Below are positions 12,925-22,599 of a stretch of 64,000 nucleotides of DNA, piece by piece. The position numbers were made by a program, and so were the translations under genes. The stretch's first letter is position 1, and the number at the start of each line of letters is the position of its first letter. Source of the DNA: Porphyra umbilicalis (Eukaryota; Rhodophyta; Bangiophyceae; Bangiales; Bangiaceae); assembly GCA_002049455.2 (NCBI GenBank), contig KV918941.1, positions 89,683 to 153,682 of the forward strand. Direction: 5' to 3'. The notes under the pieces are model-generated. The model had not been told where the DNA came from and ran no database searches. It saw only the letters and a list, made by a program, of their open reading frames with translations.

Positions 12925-14010
12925 ATGTTTGACGACACGGCGCGTTTGTTGGCGGTATCGTGGGTCCTCTTTGAGGGCGAGAGCAAGACGACGGCGGCCA
13001 AGCGCCTACTTTGCGACCGGAGCACGGTGGCAGCATGGATTAAGGTGTACAAGGACACGGAAGAGTGGTGGCCTGACCCGGCCATCCGGAATCGTCACGC
13101 CGACAACGTTCTCTTCGATGAGCATTTCGTCCAAGCTGTGACCGCTGTTGTGATGTCGGACCCGGAGCAGTTGTTAGGAGAAATGAAGGACGTCTTTTTG
13201 TTTTTGTCTACTTTGCCAGGTTACCGCGACGCGTACAAGTGCTCCATCGCCACCCTCGACCGAGTGCTGCGGGCGGCGGGCTACTCGTACAAGCAGCTCT
13301 ACCGAATGTGTCGTGAACGAGACCAAGCAAGACGAGAGGCTTTCGCTAAACTACTCTTGGCGGTTCCTCTAAGGTGCCTAGTCTCTGCTGACGAGACGCA
13401 CGAGGACGGTGGGGATTTGCGGCGTCGGCGGGTTCGGTGGCTGCGTGGCGTGCGCTACGAGTGCCAGTCGCGTGACCGACGGGCAATGCTAAGGACATCC
13501 ACCATGATGGCGGTTTCCTACACAAGCGGGGTTCTGCACTCGGTGACTATCCCATCTCCCCCGTCCCAAAACGCTGACGATTGGATACTGTTCCTCAATG
13601 GGCTGCTGCCGACAATGAACCGGTTTCTACCTGGTCTACCTTGGGTGTTGCAACCCGACCGGTGTGTTCTACTTTGCGACAATGCGCCCATCCACTCGGC
13701 GGAGGCGGACGCTTTCATCGGCGCCAATGGCATCTTTCCTCTGCGGCTCCCCCCGTACAGCCCCGAGTTCCAACCTATCGAGGAGGTGTTCAGTGAGTAT
13801 TCACACCAACTGAAGTCGGCTCACCACTCGCATCCCGGTTTACCTGAAGCGCTCCTACACGCGGTGGCCCTCACCAAGCTGACGGTGCCCAATATAGCGT
13901 CCCATTTTGACCACAGCTTGTTAGAGGCTGTGCGAAACGTTTCGGAGATGTGTGGGCCGGGTGGACCGTGGGAAGGTCTGTTTGCATCTCTGCCTGACGT
14001 ACGTGAGTAA
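12925..14010 (+). CDS. IS630/Tc1-mariner-type DDE transposase
   Basis: This 361-residue protein is encoded in one exon. Residues about 1-50 form a helix-turn-helix-like module (KTTAAKRLLCDRSTVAAWIK). A second helical region lies at about 105-145, and a DDE_3-type catalytic domain fills 150-300. The candidate triad is D156 (SADETHE), D252 (LLCDNAPIHSA) and E286 or E287 (YSPEFQPIEEVF). The D-to-E gap is 33 or 34 residues, as expected for the Tc1/mariner-IS630 group, which cuts and pastes DNA at TA. The ATG at 12925 was chosen because the motif-bearing protein begins there; an in-frame upstream start at 12886 adds 13 unremarkable residues. The gene is full-length and unbroken, so it may be active. 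It converges on the Cys-rich gene ending 60 bp downstream. Terminal repeats were not located. Confidence 0.9.
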   Translation: MFDDTARLLAVSWVLFEGESKTTAAKRLLCDRSTVAAWIKVYKDTEEWWPDPAIRNRHADNVLFDEHFVQAVTAVVMSDPEQLLGEMKDVFLFLSTLPGYRDAYKCSIATLDRVLRAAGYSYKQLYRMCRERDQARREAFAKLLLAVPLRCLVSADETHEDGGDLRRRRVRWLRGVRYECQSRDRRAMLRTSTMMAVSYTSGVLHSVTIPSPPSQNADDWILFLNGLLPTMNRFLPGLPWVLQPDRCVLLCDNAPIHSAEADAFIGANGIFPLRLPPYSPEFQPIEEVFSEYSHQLKSAHHSHPGLPEALLHAVALTKLTVPNIASHFDHSLLEAVRNVSEMCGPGGPWEGLFASLPDVRE

Positions 14011-14069
14011 AACGGCAAAAATGTTGTCACAAGACGCATAGCATGAATGATGGGTATGACAACAAGACA

Positions 14070-15800
14070 CTAGCGACGGTGGGACTTGACCCACGACAAC
14101 ACCAAATCACGCAGTCCGAGCGGGAGGGACGGAAAATCTGGATGTGGCTCGCCTTGGTCGCCCCACTTGGACAAAACCAACACAACCACCTCCACCGCAC
14201 TCACGGTCGACCCACACACGGTGTGACCACGCAAGAAACCGGCCGCCATACCGCGACGGGCCTTCTCCAAAAAAGAAACACGCTCTGGGTTCTCCTCAGG
14301 CCCGAAAGAAAACGAGGCCAAGTCCTCAGCTAGAGCAGCTGCTCCCAGCTTGCGAAAGCCAGCCTCGAGTGACCCGTCGGCGACCGATTCGGCGCCACCT
14401 GGGACGGCAGGCCCGGCAGCGGCGGCGGCACTTGCCGACGGAGGGGGCGGGGGGAGGCTTTCCCCAGCGTACAGTGCCTGCCTGAGGATTGTGCAATCGA
14501 ACAGCAGGCCATCATGAGTAGGACCAAAAACACCACTGATGGACAGCAAAGTTAGAATGGCAAGTCACATACCGGCTTAGAGATTGCACAACGCGCCAAG
14601 AATCGCACATGGCGCGACACAACGCACACCAGACAGAAAAGAAACGGAAACTTACACTCGGATGGACGAGCTGGCCCCATCCACACTGCCGAGTCGACCC
14701 TCAATCCTGGCAACTTGCGCGATCCGCTTCTCCGCGGCAGCTTCCGCCAAGCGCTTACGAACTGCTCGACGCGCAATAGTGGAGTTGGGGGCCTCCCCAC
14801 TCAACGAATCACCGAAGTCAACCCCTGCTTGGCTCGCCCCGGCGTACAAAAGCGCCACGTCACGTGGCATCCCCGCTGACAGGCCAGTCGCCAACGACGA
14901 GTGGTAGACTGCTGCGCGCGGATTGCGCACCATTGCAGCGCGAGCGTTGGGACCCGACAGCGCTGCGGCTGCCCGAGCCATAATGGCTCCGCGAGCCACA
15001 TCTGGTTGCTCCGAAACGTCCGATTGGAGAGCATCTCGACGGCGAGCGACCTCAGCCTGCGCCTCGTCAGCGGCCGCCGTCGCCGATCGCAAAGCGGCCG
15101 CTGCTACTTGGGTCAGGTGTGCGTCGGTAGTTTTGGCGCACACCATCGATTCCGCACACCAGCGGACACCCTTCTTTCGGCGCACCGACAACTTTCCTGT
15201 TGGGGTAAAAGACAGATCAAAAGCCTTCGACAGCGACATAGTATGAGGAAGATGGCCCTTTTGCAGACAAAAGTGGCAACTGAGGAAATTATTATGGCGC
15301 CACGACTCACAAGGAGACAGAACTTCGAGTCAGAATCTTGTTGGGCCATGCATGCTCACCAAAGAGGTGCACCACAAGACGAAAGAGGCCAACCCATCCC
15401 AAACTTACTGTGCATTGAGTGTGCATCGCTTCGCTTTGGCAGCGGAGCAGGTGCAGATCTGGGACCGGAATGGAGCTGGCACGTTCTGGCTCGCGGTGCA
15501 TTCACGGACATTGGCCTCGCATGAGCCGAAATTGTGGCCATCGTCGGCGAAGCGTCGGCGGTACCCACAAATAGAACAAGCATTTGCCGAGGAGGCACCG
15601 ACGTCCGCCACGTCATCGTCGGCAGGAGTCAGCCGTTGGTGCTCCGCATTCGCCGTCTCGGGACGCGCCCCAGGCGCCCGACCGTGGGATCCAGACCCGC
15701 TGTCCTCGTCTTCCGACGATGATGAGGATCGGCCAGCACCGAGGCCGGCCGCCTCTCGAGCCGCCGTCAAAATTGGTTGAATATCAGAGTTGGATGACAT
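14070..15800 (-). CDS. Three-exon Cys-rich (zinc-finger-like) protein, unknown
   Basis: I placed exons at 15800-15409, 15279-14656 and 14535-14070. Both introns (129 and 120 nt) start GTAAGT and end CTCAG or ATCAG, and joining them keeps frame and gives 493 residues. The N-terminal third has an acidic Ser-rich stretch (SSSSSEDEDSG) and then a Cys/His cluster that crosses the first intron (CSICGYRRR, CTCSAAKAKRC, then CHFCLQKGH), probably metal-binding. The middle is Ala-rich and helical, with an Arg/Glu/Ala segment before intron 2. The C-terminus is weakly constrained, and the true end could be earlier. The gene is tail-to-tail with the IS630-type transposase, 59 bp apart. It may be an accessory gene of that element or an unrelated locus. 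I do not recognise the family. Confidence 0.65.
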
Positions 15801-16117
15801 GGTGAAAGAGCGATTGACAGGTGGGAGGGGGTGTCGGAGAAAGTGAGATGGGGAGAGGAGGTTGGCTCGGCACTGGAAAACGGACAACAGGTGCAGTCGA
15901 CGTGAATGGATCGTGGAGATGACAGTGGATGCAGCACGGAATCACAAGAGATCCCAGTGTCTGTGAACGAAGATGCGCGGACAAACATTTCACGGGATGG
16001 TGCTTCTGCATGCGCGCTCCTTCGCCCAGTGGCGCACGTCATCCCGTCGTGTCCAGAATCTGTCACATTTTCTCATGCTCGCGTCCCCAGCCGCAAACAC
16101 TTAGTTCTGGAAATCGG
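15801..16117. other. Upstream spacer of the Cys-rich gene
   Basis: This stretch would contain the promoter of the minus-strand gene starting at 15800. No TATA-like or other recognisable element stands out, and no frame is convincing. Confidence 0.5.
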
Positions 16118-16420
16118 AAGGTCACCGCAATATAGCATTTAAGTCGTTCTCTCATTATTAGCAACTTGGTCTTCATCAGCCCCTCAGATCCGTCATGCTT
16201 GAAGTGCACCAGTGTCAGCTGCGAACCGCACATGAGATATACACATGGGACAGGTGCCATAATCTCGTGCCGCCACACCGTGTCCTATATTTGGACCGCC
16301 GCAAGATGCGAGCTGGAAGTCAGAGGCTTGCACGGACCGCATCTTCAAAAAGCGGGCCACGTTGTCTCAAAATCAAGCCGACGTCTATATGTTTGGAGAA
16401 TTCCAACTGTTAGAACTGAG
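16118..16420. repeat. Dispersed repeat R, copy 2
   Basis: Direct repeat of 3-306. After the shared AACTGAG this copy continues AGCAAACCTAACAATG. The reverse complement of that tail is found immediately before the terminus-like sequence at 29551. Copy 2 therefore looks like the uninterrupted form of a unit that is interrupted at the same point in the other copies. Confidence 0.85.
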
Positions 16421-17545
16421 AGCAAACCTAACAATGACGGACTAACGAAACGTGTCTCCATTATTGCGGCCACGTGTCTATATTCGCTTATTGGTCCACA
16501 AACCACGGTCTTGTCAATGTAACGGTGCCCTAACGAATATCAAACACGACAATCAATTTATGTAAGTCCATCTCGCTCCGATAGTCCGGGCGACACAATA
16601 GGGGACGCATGTTCTATTCGAAGGCAAAATAGGCCACGCCCTCCCTATTCAGGACACAAGGACTATGCTAGACGCCCTCCCATTGGCTGATCGGGAGATG
16701 AAAAGGATCCAACACGTGTCCCAGTAACTGTGACTACGGCAAAAGTCGACCGTGAAAGAAACGCGCCCGCGACCCAGTGCCTGATGCGACACTTGACCGG
16801 ACGTTTGACGGAACGCTGGACGGTCCGACAGAGACAGACCGGGCGCGAGTGGACACAACGTATGGGAGAGAAACAGACACTGGAGGGGGGGTCACATCAG
16901 CAGCCTTAGTCAGTAGGCCCGACACATGACACGCGATGCAAAGGAGCCGTCAGACGTGAAGTGGACTGGAAGACGCGTGCGCCTGTGACGTCGACAATAT
17001 CTGTGGCAGTCGGACGACTGGCACTCCCTCGCAACTGGAACTTGTGGTCCTAAATTGAGGATCAGTGGATGTCGGCGCGTGAATCGTCGTACGTTGAGCG
17101 AGTTGGACGAACAGACGACTTAGACAGCCGGATCCGCACTGTCAATCACCACCCGTACAAAAAGCATGGTGCCTCGTGACTGACGGTCAAATGTCAATTC
17201 CATGTTCGTTGGTCAACTGTCCTTCCAATGTGACAGCCTCTGGTACGTACGGCATGTGGCGGAGGGTGGGCCATCGCGCCCGATCCTGACGGCAGAGGAT
17301 GGTGCACCCAGATATCGCCCCGCCCCATCGGGTCCATGCGAGGGGTGGCGCCAGGCCCTGTTCGTTGCATGGCCAAACTGACGTATTGGGAGGGGTGCGC
17401 GTAGAAACGTCGCTCGACCCCAGCCCCAGCGCATTCTGGCGGGGGGGGGGGGGACAACGTACCATCCTGCACAATCAGCCCCCGGCCATCGCTCGGTGGG
17501 TGGCGACACCGAATTGACAACGACGGTCGGCGCTATGCGCGGATC
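16421..17545. other. Unassigned spacer before the Harbinger gene
   Basis: Mixed-composition sequence without a convincing gene. It includes a run of G near 17441. If the Harbinger element has a left terminus it should lie here, but I found no inverted partner to the right of 27 kb by eye. Confidence 0.45.
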
Positions 17546-17650
17546 GCGACCACCGTGCTCGCGACCACCATGCTCGCGACCACCGTGCTCGCGACCACCG
17601 TGCTCGCGACCACCGTGCTCGCGACCACCGTGCTCGCGACCACCGTCTCC
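17546..17650. repeat. 15-bp minisatellite, seven units
   Basis: Seven tandem units of GCGACCACCGTGCTC-type sequence; one unit has A for G and the last is diverged. The array lies just upstream of the chosen start of the Harbinger transposase. If translation began at the ATG at 17535 it would encode a five-residue Arg-Pro-Pro-Cys-Ser repeat. Confidence 0.9.
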
Positions 17651-17741
17651 GAGACTGCCATCTCCGAGACCGCCGTGCACGCGACGGCCCTGGTTGCGCC
17701 TCGCACGAGCGCAGCGCTTTCGTGCAGCGGAGGGTGGTCCC

Positions 17742-19640
17742 ATGGAGGGTGGATTCATGAGCATGAGCGGGTGGGAGGGGGACGAGGGTGGGAACGACGA
17801 TGTCACCACAGCGGCCGTCGTCGCAGCTCACGTTGCTACCCTCCTGGAGTGGCGCCGCCGAGCGAGGTTGGCGGTGCGCGTGCAGCGTCCGCGGTATCGT
17901 GGCTCGACGCCCGGCCGAGTGCCCAACAAGCCACGCAACTTTGAACTCGGCCTGCACTGCATTCTGCGTGATTATTTTGGCGTGGATGGGCTGCCCCCGG
18001 TGTATAACATGTTGGACTTTGAGCGTCGCTTTCGAGTTCCCATGGCCGTGTTCCAGAGAATCTATCATGCGATTAAGGACCGACCGTTTTGGGTACAGCG
18101 CGTGAACGCGACGGGGCGGCCGCAAGCGCATCCTTTGCAAAAGCTTGTGGCTGTGTTCCGCGTCCTGGGGTATGGCGAGTCCTGTGATCGCGCGGACGAG
18201 TATGTGCGGCTGTCTAGTTCAACCATATCGCGCGCGGTGACGCTCTTCACAGAGTTCATGGTGGACGAGTTTAGCTCTCGCTACCTGCGACCGCCCACAA
18301 GGGCGGAAATCGGTAACATCCTCGGCCGCAATGCTGAGCGCGGGTTACCGGGGTGTCTCGGGTCGCTTGACTGTTCTCACTGGCAGTGGTCCGCTTGCCC
18401 GAAGGGGCGCGCGGGTACCTACCAGGGCCGCAATGGGCAGCGGTCCATCGTGATTGAGGCGATCTGTGACGAGGACACCTGGATATACCACATTTTTGCG
18501 GGGAGTCCCGGGAGCCTGAATGACATTAACGTCCTGTACCAATCTCCCTTGTACATGGATGTTATCACTGGCAAATGGCCCCCGCGTGACTTTCCGTTCA
18601 CTGTGAATGGTAATACTCGTACCTTGCTTTATTACCTAGTGGACGGCATCTATCCTCGCTTCGCGTTCTTCGTCGCCCCCTATCCCAACCCCCAAACTCG
18701 AGAGCAACGGACTTTTAACCGCTTGCAAGAGGCGCTGCGCAAGGACGTGGAGCGCCTATTCGGGATCCTAACGGCCCGTTTCCACATTATGCTGCACCCG
18801 TGCCGTTACTGGTCAGTACCGCGCATGGTTCTGACCACGCAGACAGTTGCCATCTCACACAACATGGTTGTGGAGGCACGCCGCGAAGGGTCTGTGTCGC
18901 GGTCGCGTTCGTCGTGGTACGGGGGAGGCGGCGATGGGCCGGGGGCCGCCGGACCGGCGGGCAACGTCGGTCCGGCGGTGGGGACTGCGGCGGGGGGTGC
19001 GGGCGCCGGTGTTGGAGTGGGCGCTGGCGCAGGCGCGGGCGCGGGCGCCGCCGGTGCCGCCGCTGGAGAGGCGGCCGAACACGGCGCGGGAGGTGTCGCG
19101 CCCGGTGCCGGTGCTCCAGCGGCTGTCGGCGCGGGCGGGGACGCCCCCGGTGCCGGTGATGGAGCAGAGGCCGGCGCCGGCGCGGGCGCCGGCAGTGACG
19201 GAGTTGCTGGTGCCGGAGCCAGCGCGGGTGATGGGGCCGACGGCGCGGGCGATGCCGCGGCTGGAGACGGCGTTGGTGGTACGGGGGCCGGCGGCGGCGG
19301 GGGGGGGACCGGCGCGGCCGCGGGCGCGGCCGGTAGCGGCGGAGCTGGTCTGGGGGCGGGCAACGGTGGAGGGGCGGACGGCGCGGCAGCGGGCGACGGC
19401 GTTGAGGACGGTGGGGCCGACGGGGATGGTGCCCAAGGGTTGGATGATCTTGAGCATACCCCGGGCGTCCCACCCCCCCATGTCGGAGCCGCTTCCGTGG
19501 CGCCAATGAGCGAGTTTATGCGCATCCTGATGGCGACGGGCGAGGCCAAGTCCCTGGCGGAGCACCAGGCGCTCCGCGATGACCTGTGCGCGCATGTTTT
19601 TGCGCAGCGAGGCGAGCTGCTGGAGCCGTACGTTGATTGA
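17742..19640 (+). CDS. PIF/Harbinger transposase (HARBI1/Plant_tran type)
   Basis: This 632-residue protein contains a DDE_Tnp_4/Plant_tran nuclease core. The catalytic candidates are D210 (CLGSLDCSHWQW), D301 (YYLVDGIYP) and E337 (KDVERLFGIL), with 35 residues between the last two as in Harbinger enzymes. The family signature GSPGSLNDINVL sits at about 254-265. An N-terminal helical region (60-200) precedes the core. From about residue 395 a Gly/Ala-rich tail of roughly 190 residues follows, ending in an ordinary helical segment. That tail is unusual for the family and continues the local GC-rich bias. The ATG at 17742 avoids translating the minisatellite; an in-frame ATG at 17535 is the alternative. 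These enzymes normally act with a SANT/Myb-like partner, and a candidate lies convergently at 22600-24636. Confidence 0.92.
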   Translation: MEGGFMSMSGWEGDEGGNDDVTTAAVVAAHVATLLEWRRRARLAVRVQRPRYRGSTPGRVPNKPRNFELGLHCILRDYFGVDGLPPVYNMLDFERRFRVPMAVFQRIYHAIKDRPFWVQRVNATGRPQAHPLQKLVAVFRVLGYGESCDRADEYVRLSSSTISRAVTLFTEFMVDEFSSRYLRPPTRAEIGNILGRNAERGLPGCLGSLDCSHWQWSACPKGRAGTYQGRNGQRSIVIEAICDEDTWIYHIFAGSPGSLNDINVLYQSPLYMDVITGKWPPRDFPFTVNGNTRTLLYYLVDGIYPRFAFFVAPYPNPQTREQRTFNRLQEALRKDVERLFGILTARFHIMLHPCRYWSVPRMVLTTQTVAISHNMVVEARREGSVSRSRSSWYGGGGDGPGAAGPAGNVGPAVGTAAGGAGAGVGVGAGAGAGAGAAGAAAGEAAEHGAGGVAPGAGAPAAVGAGGDAPGAGDGAEAGAGAGAGSDGVAGAGASAGDGADGAGDAAAGDGVGGTGAGGGGGGTGAAAGAAGSGGAGLGAGNGGGADGAAAGDGVEDGGADGDGAQGLDDLEHTPGVPPPHVGAASVAPMSEFMRILMATGEAKSLAEHQALRDDLCAHVFAQRGELLEPYVD

Positions 19641-20020
19641 GCGTTGCTCTTGAGGGTCGTTATTGCGTTTGTTGCATGACATGTTTCTTTCCGGGCATCA
19701 CTTTTTTGATGGTGCGATGACGTCTTGCTTTTTCGCGGTTGTGCTTTTGAGTCTTCTACAGTTTTACGGTATGTGTGCGGGTGGGCGCATTTTCAGTGGT
19801 ATTGTTTTTACGGGCGTCCCGGAAACCGTTGAGAATGCGTGTGTTCCCCTGCTCTTTTCTTGCGGTACTCGCGCGAGGCCCCAGGTCGCGGCCACAGTGG
19901 CCATCGTCAGGTGGCGGCCGCCGCCGACGTCTGGCTCATGTCGAGGGGCGGCCGCCAAGCTTGTTCTTGCGACCTTCCGGGGCGCGGCGGCCACGGTTGC
20001 CTGTGACGCGTGACCAGAGC
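19641..20020. other. Spacer after the Harbinger transposase
   Basis: Short mixed-composition stretch serving as the 3' flank of the transposase gene. It grades into GGCGGCCGCC-containing sequence from about 19910. No gene is visible. Confidence 0.5.
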
Positions 20021-22075
20021 GGCCGCCGCGCTGGTCGAGACGGGTGCGGCCGCCGCGCATGCGTTGCGCGGCAGCTGCGTTGGTGTGACACGGCAGCCGG
20101 CGCCATTGCTCGTGCTGGCGGCGGCCGCCGCGGTCCTCAAGGATGCTAGGTGGGGGCGGCTGGCGCCCGTGTCTTGCGTGTGGGACGCGCGCGGCGGCCG
20201 CCCGTGCGCTGGCGTGCATGGTGGCACGTTTGGGGCGGCGGCCGCCGCCGTCGTCAACATGACCAGGTGGGGGCAGCGGCGGCGGCCGCACGTGCCGCGT
20301 TGGCATGCGACGGCAGCCGACAAATTTGGTGGTGTTGGCGGCGGCCGCCGCTGCAACATGGTGGCAAGACGTGGGCGGCGGCTGCCGCCGTCGTCAATAT
20401 GACAAGGTGGGGGCAGCGGCGGCGGCCGCACGTGCCGCGCTGCCGTGCAACGGCAGCCGCCACATTTGGTGGTGTTGGCGGCGGCCGTCGCTGCAACAAG
20501 GTGGCAACACGTGGAAGGCGGCCGCCGCCGTCGTCCACATCACAAGGTGGGGGCATCGGCGGCGGCCGCACGTGCCGCGCTGCCGTGCGACGGCAGCCGC
20601 CACATTTGGTGGTGTTGGCGGCGGCCGCCGCTGCAACAAGGTGGCAACACGTGGGAGGCGGCCGCCGCCATCGTCAACATCACAAGGTGGGGGCATCGGC
20701 GGCGGCCGCACGTGCCGCGCTGCCGCGCGACGGCAGCCGCCGCGGTTGCTTGTCGTGGCGGAGGCCGCCGCGGACTGCATGGTGGCACGTTTGGGGCGGC
20801 GGCCGCCGCCGTCGTCAACATGCAAGGTTGGAACAGCGGCGGCGGCCGCACGTGCCGCGCAGACGTGCGACAGCTGCCGCCGCGGTTGCTTGTCTTGGCG
20901 GCGGCCGCCGCGGACCGCATGGTGGCACGTTTGGGGCGGCGGCCGCCGCCGTCGTCAACATGCAAGGTGGGGGTAGCGGCGGCGGCCGCACGTGCCGCGC
21001 TGCCGTGTGACGGCAGCCGCCACATTTGGTGGTGTTGGCGGCGGCCGCCGCTGCAACAAGGTGGCAACACGTGGGAGGCGGCCGCCGCCGTCGTCCACAT
21101 CACAAGGTGGGGGCATCGGCGGCGGCCGCACGTGCCGCGCTGCCGTGCGACGGCAGCCGCCACATTTGGTGGTGTTGGCGGCGGCCGCCGCTGCAACAAG
21201 GTGGCAACACGTGGGCGGCGGCCGCCGCCGTCGTCAACATCACAAGGTTGGGGCAGCGGCGGCGGCCGCACGTGCCGCGCTGCCGCGCGACCGCAGCCGC
21301 CGCGGTTACTTGTCATTGCAGCGGCCGCCGCGGACCGCATGGTGGCACGTTTGGGGCGGCGGCCGCCGCCGTCGTCAACATGCAAGGTTGGAACAGCGGC
21401 GGCGGCCGCACGTGCCGCGCAGACGTGCGACAGCTGCCGCCGCGATTGCTTGTCTTGGCGGCGGCCGCCGCGGACCGAATGGTGGCACGTTTGGGGCGGC
21501 GGCCGCCGCCGTCGTCAACATGCAAGGTTGGGGCAGCGTCGGCGGCCGCACGTGCCGCGCAGACGTGCGACAGCTGCCGCCGCGGTTGCTTGTCTTGGCG
21601 GCGGCCGCCGCGGACCGCATGGTGGCACGTTTGGGGCGGCGGCCGCCGCCGTCGTCAACATGCAAGGTGTGGGCAGCGGCGGCGGCCGCACGTGCCGCGC
21701 AGACGTGCGACAGCTGCCGCCGCGGTTGCTTGTCTTGGCGGCGGCCGCCGCGGACCGCATGGTGGCACGTTTGGGGCGGCGGCCGCCGCCGTCGTCAACA
21801 TGCAAGGTTGGGGCAGCGGCGGCGGCCGCATGTGCCGCGCAGACGTGCGACAGCTGCCGCCGCGGTTGCTTGTCTTGGCGGCGGCCGCCGCGGACCGCAT
21901 GGTGGCACGTTTGGGGCGGCGGCCGCCGCCGTCGTCAACATGCAAGGTGGGGGTAGCGGCGGCGGCCGCACGTGCCGCGCTGCGGTGCGACGGCAGCCGC
22001 TCAATTTGGTGGTGTTGGCGGCGGCCGCCGCGGACCGCATGGTGGCAAGCATGGGGCGGCCGCCGCACATGTAAT
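20021..22075. repeat. 140-bp satellite rich in GCGGCCGC palindromes
   Basis: From 20281 to 21961 the motif GGCGGCCGCACGTGCCGCG recurs at exactly 140-bp steps (thirteen occurrences). Degenerate units lie before it (from about 20021) and after it. Two variants are mixed. One contains CACATTTGGTGGTGTTGG and CTGCAACAAGGTGGCAACAC; the other contains GTTGCTTGTCTTGGCGG and CCGCATGGTGGCACG. Each unit holds about three GCGGCCGC sites, several within the perfect palindrome GGCGGCCGCC. The period is not a multiple of three, yet frames of up to about 500 codons are open because stops are absent. The array lies between the two convergent genes of the Harbinger pair. Confidence 0.95.
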
Positions 22076-22599
22076 GGGTGGCATGGGTGCGGCGGCCGCG
22101 TGTGCGCTGCGCGGCCACCGTGATTGCGAGGCGCTGCAGTCGCCACGCTGAGGGTGGCTGAGGGCGCTTTGTCCTCCCCCGTGGCACGGGTGCCCGACTT
22201 TGGCGGCTTGGCGCCTGCATGTGGGGCATCGGCACCGGCCAAGACTACGGTTGAGCGCTACTGACGGCATCTTGCCCACATGCCGCACAAGAGCTGCGTC
22301 CCCCTCGCGGCGGTCGTTCACACTGGCCTCTTCGTGAGTGCACATCTGATAGGAAAAAAAAAACCCTGCCCAACGGGGAAAAAAAACCATCTACTACTAT
22401 GAGAACACGGCTAGCGCAACTACGACGCCAATCGCACTGACACACAAACGAAACATGCGAGACCAACACAGCAACAAAGCGCATACAAAGCATTCCCGTA
22501 CAAGCATGCACCGCGAACGACACAGAAGTGACGTCTCGCGGACCGAGAAAGAAAAAGAACAGAAGAAACAGACAAAGCAATAGGCAGTCAACCAGTGGC
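22076..22599. other. 3' flank of the SANT-like gene
   Basis: Spacer between the satellite and the end of the minus-strand SANT-like gene. Two A runs (near 22351 and 22379) read as T-rich sequence in the presumed 3' untranslated region. No gene was found. Confidence 0.5.

Noticed and set aside
14070..14110. tRNA T-arm-like GTGGGTCAAGTCCCAC on the minus strand
   Set aside because: The loop length is wrong and no matching acceptor, D or anticodon arm was found in the expected distance upstream.
18787..19682. Long minus-strand frames under the Harbinger C-terminal tail
   Set aside because: They are antisense to a recognised transposase, and their Pro/Arg/Ala composition mirrors the Gly/Ala-rich tail.
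20150..22123. Open frames of up to about 500 codons in the 140-bp satellite
   Set aside because: The period is not a multiple of three, so each unit is read in a different frame. All frames on both strands are open because the sequence lacks stop triplets, not because it codes.
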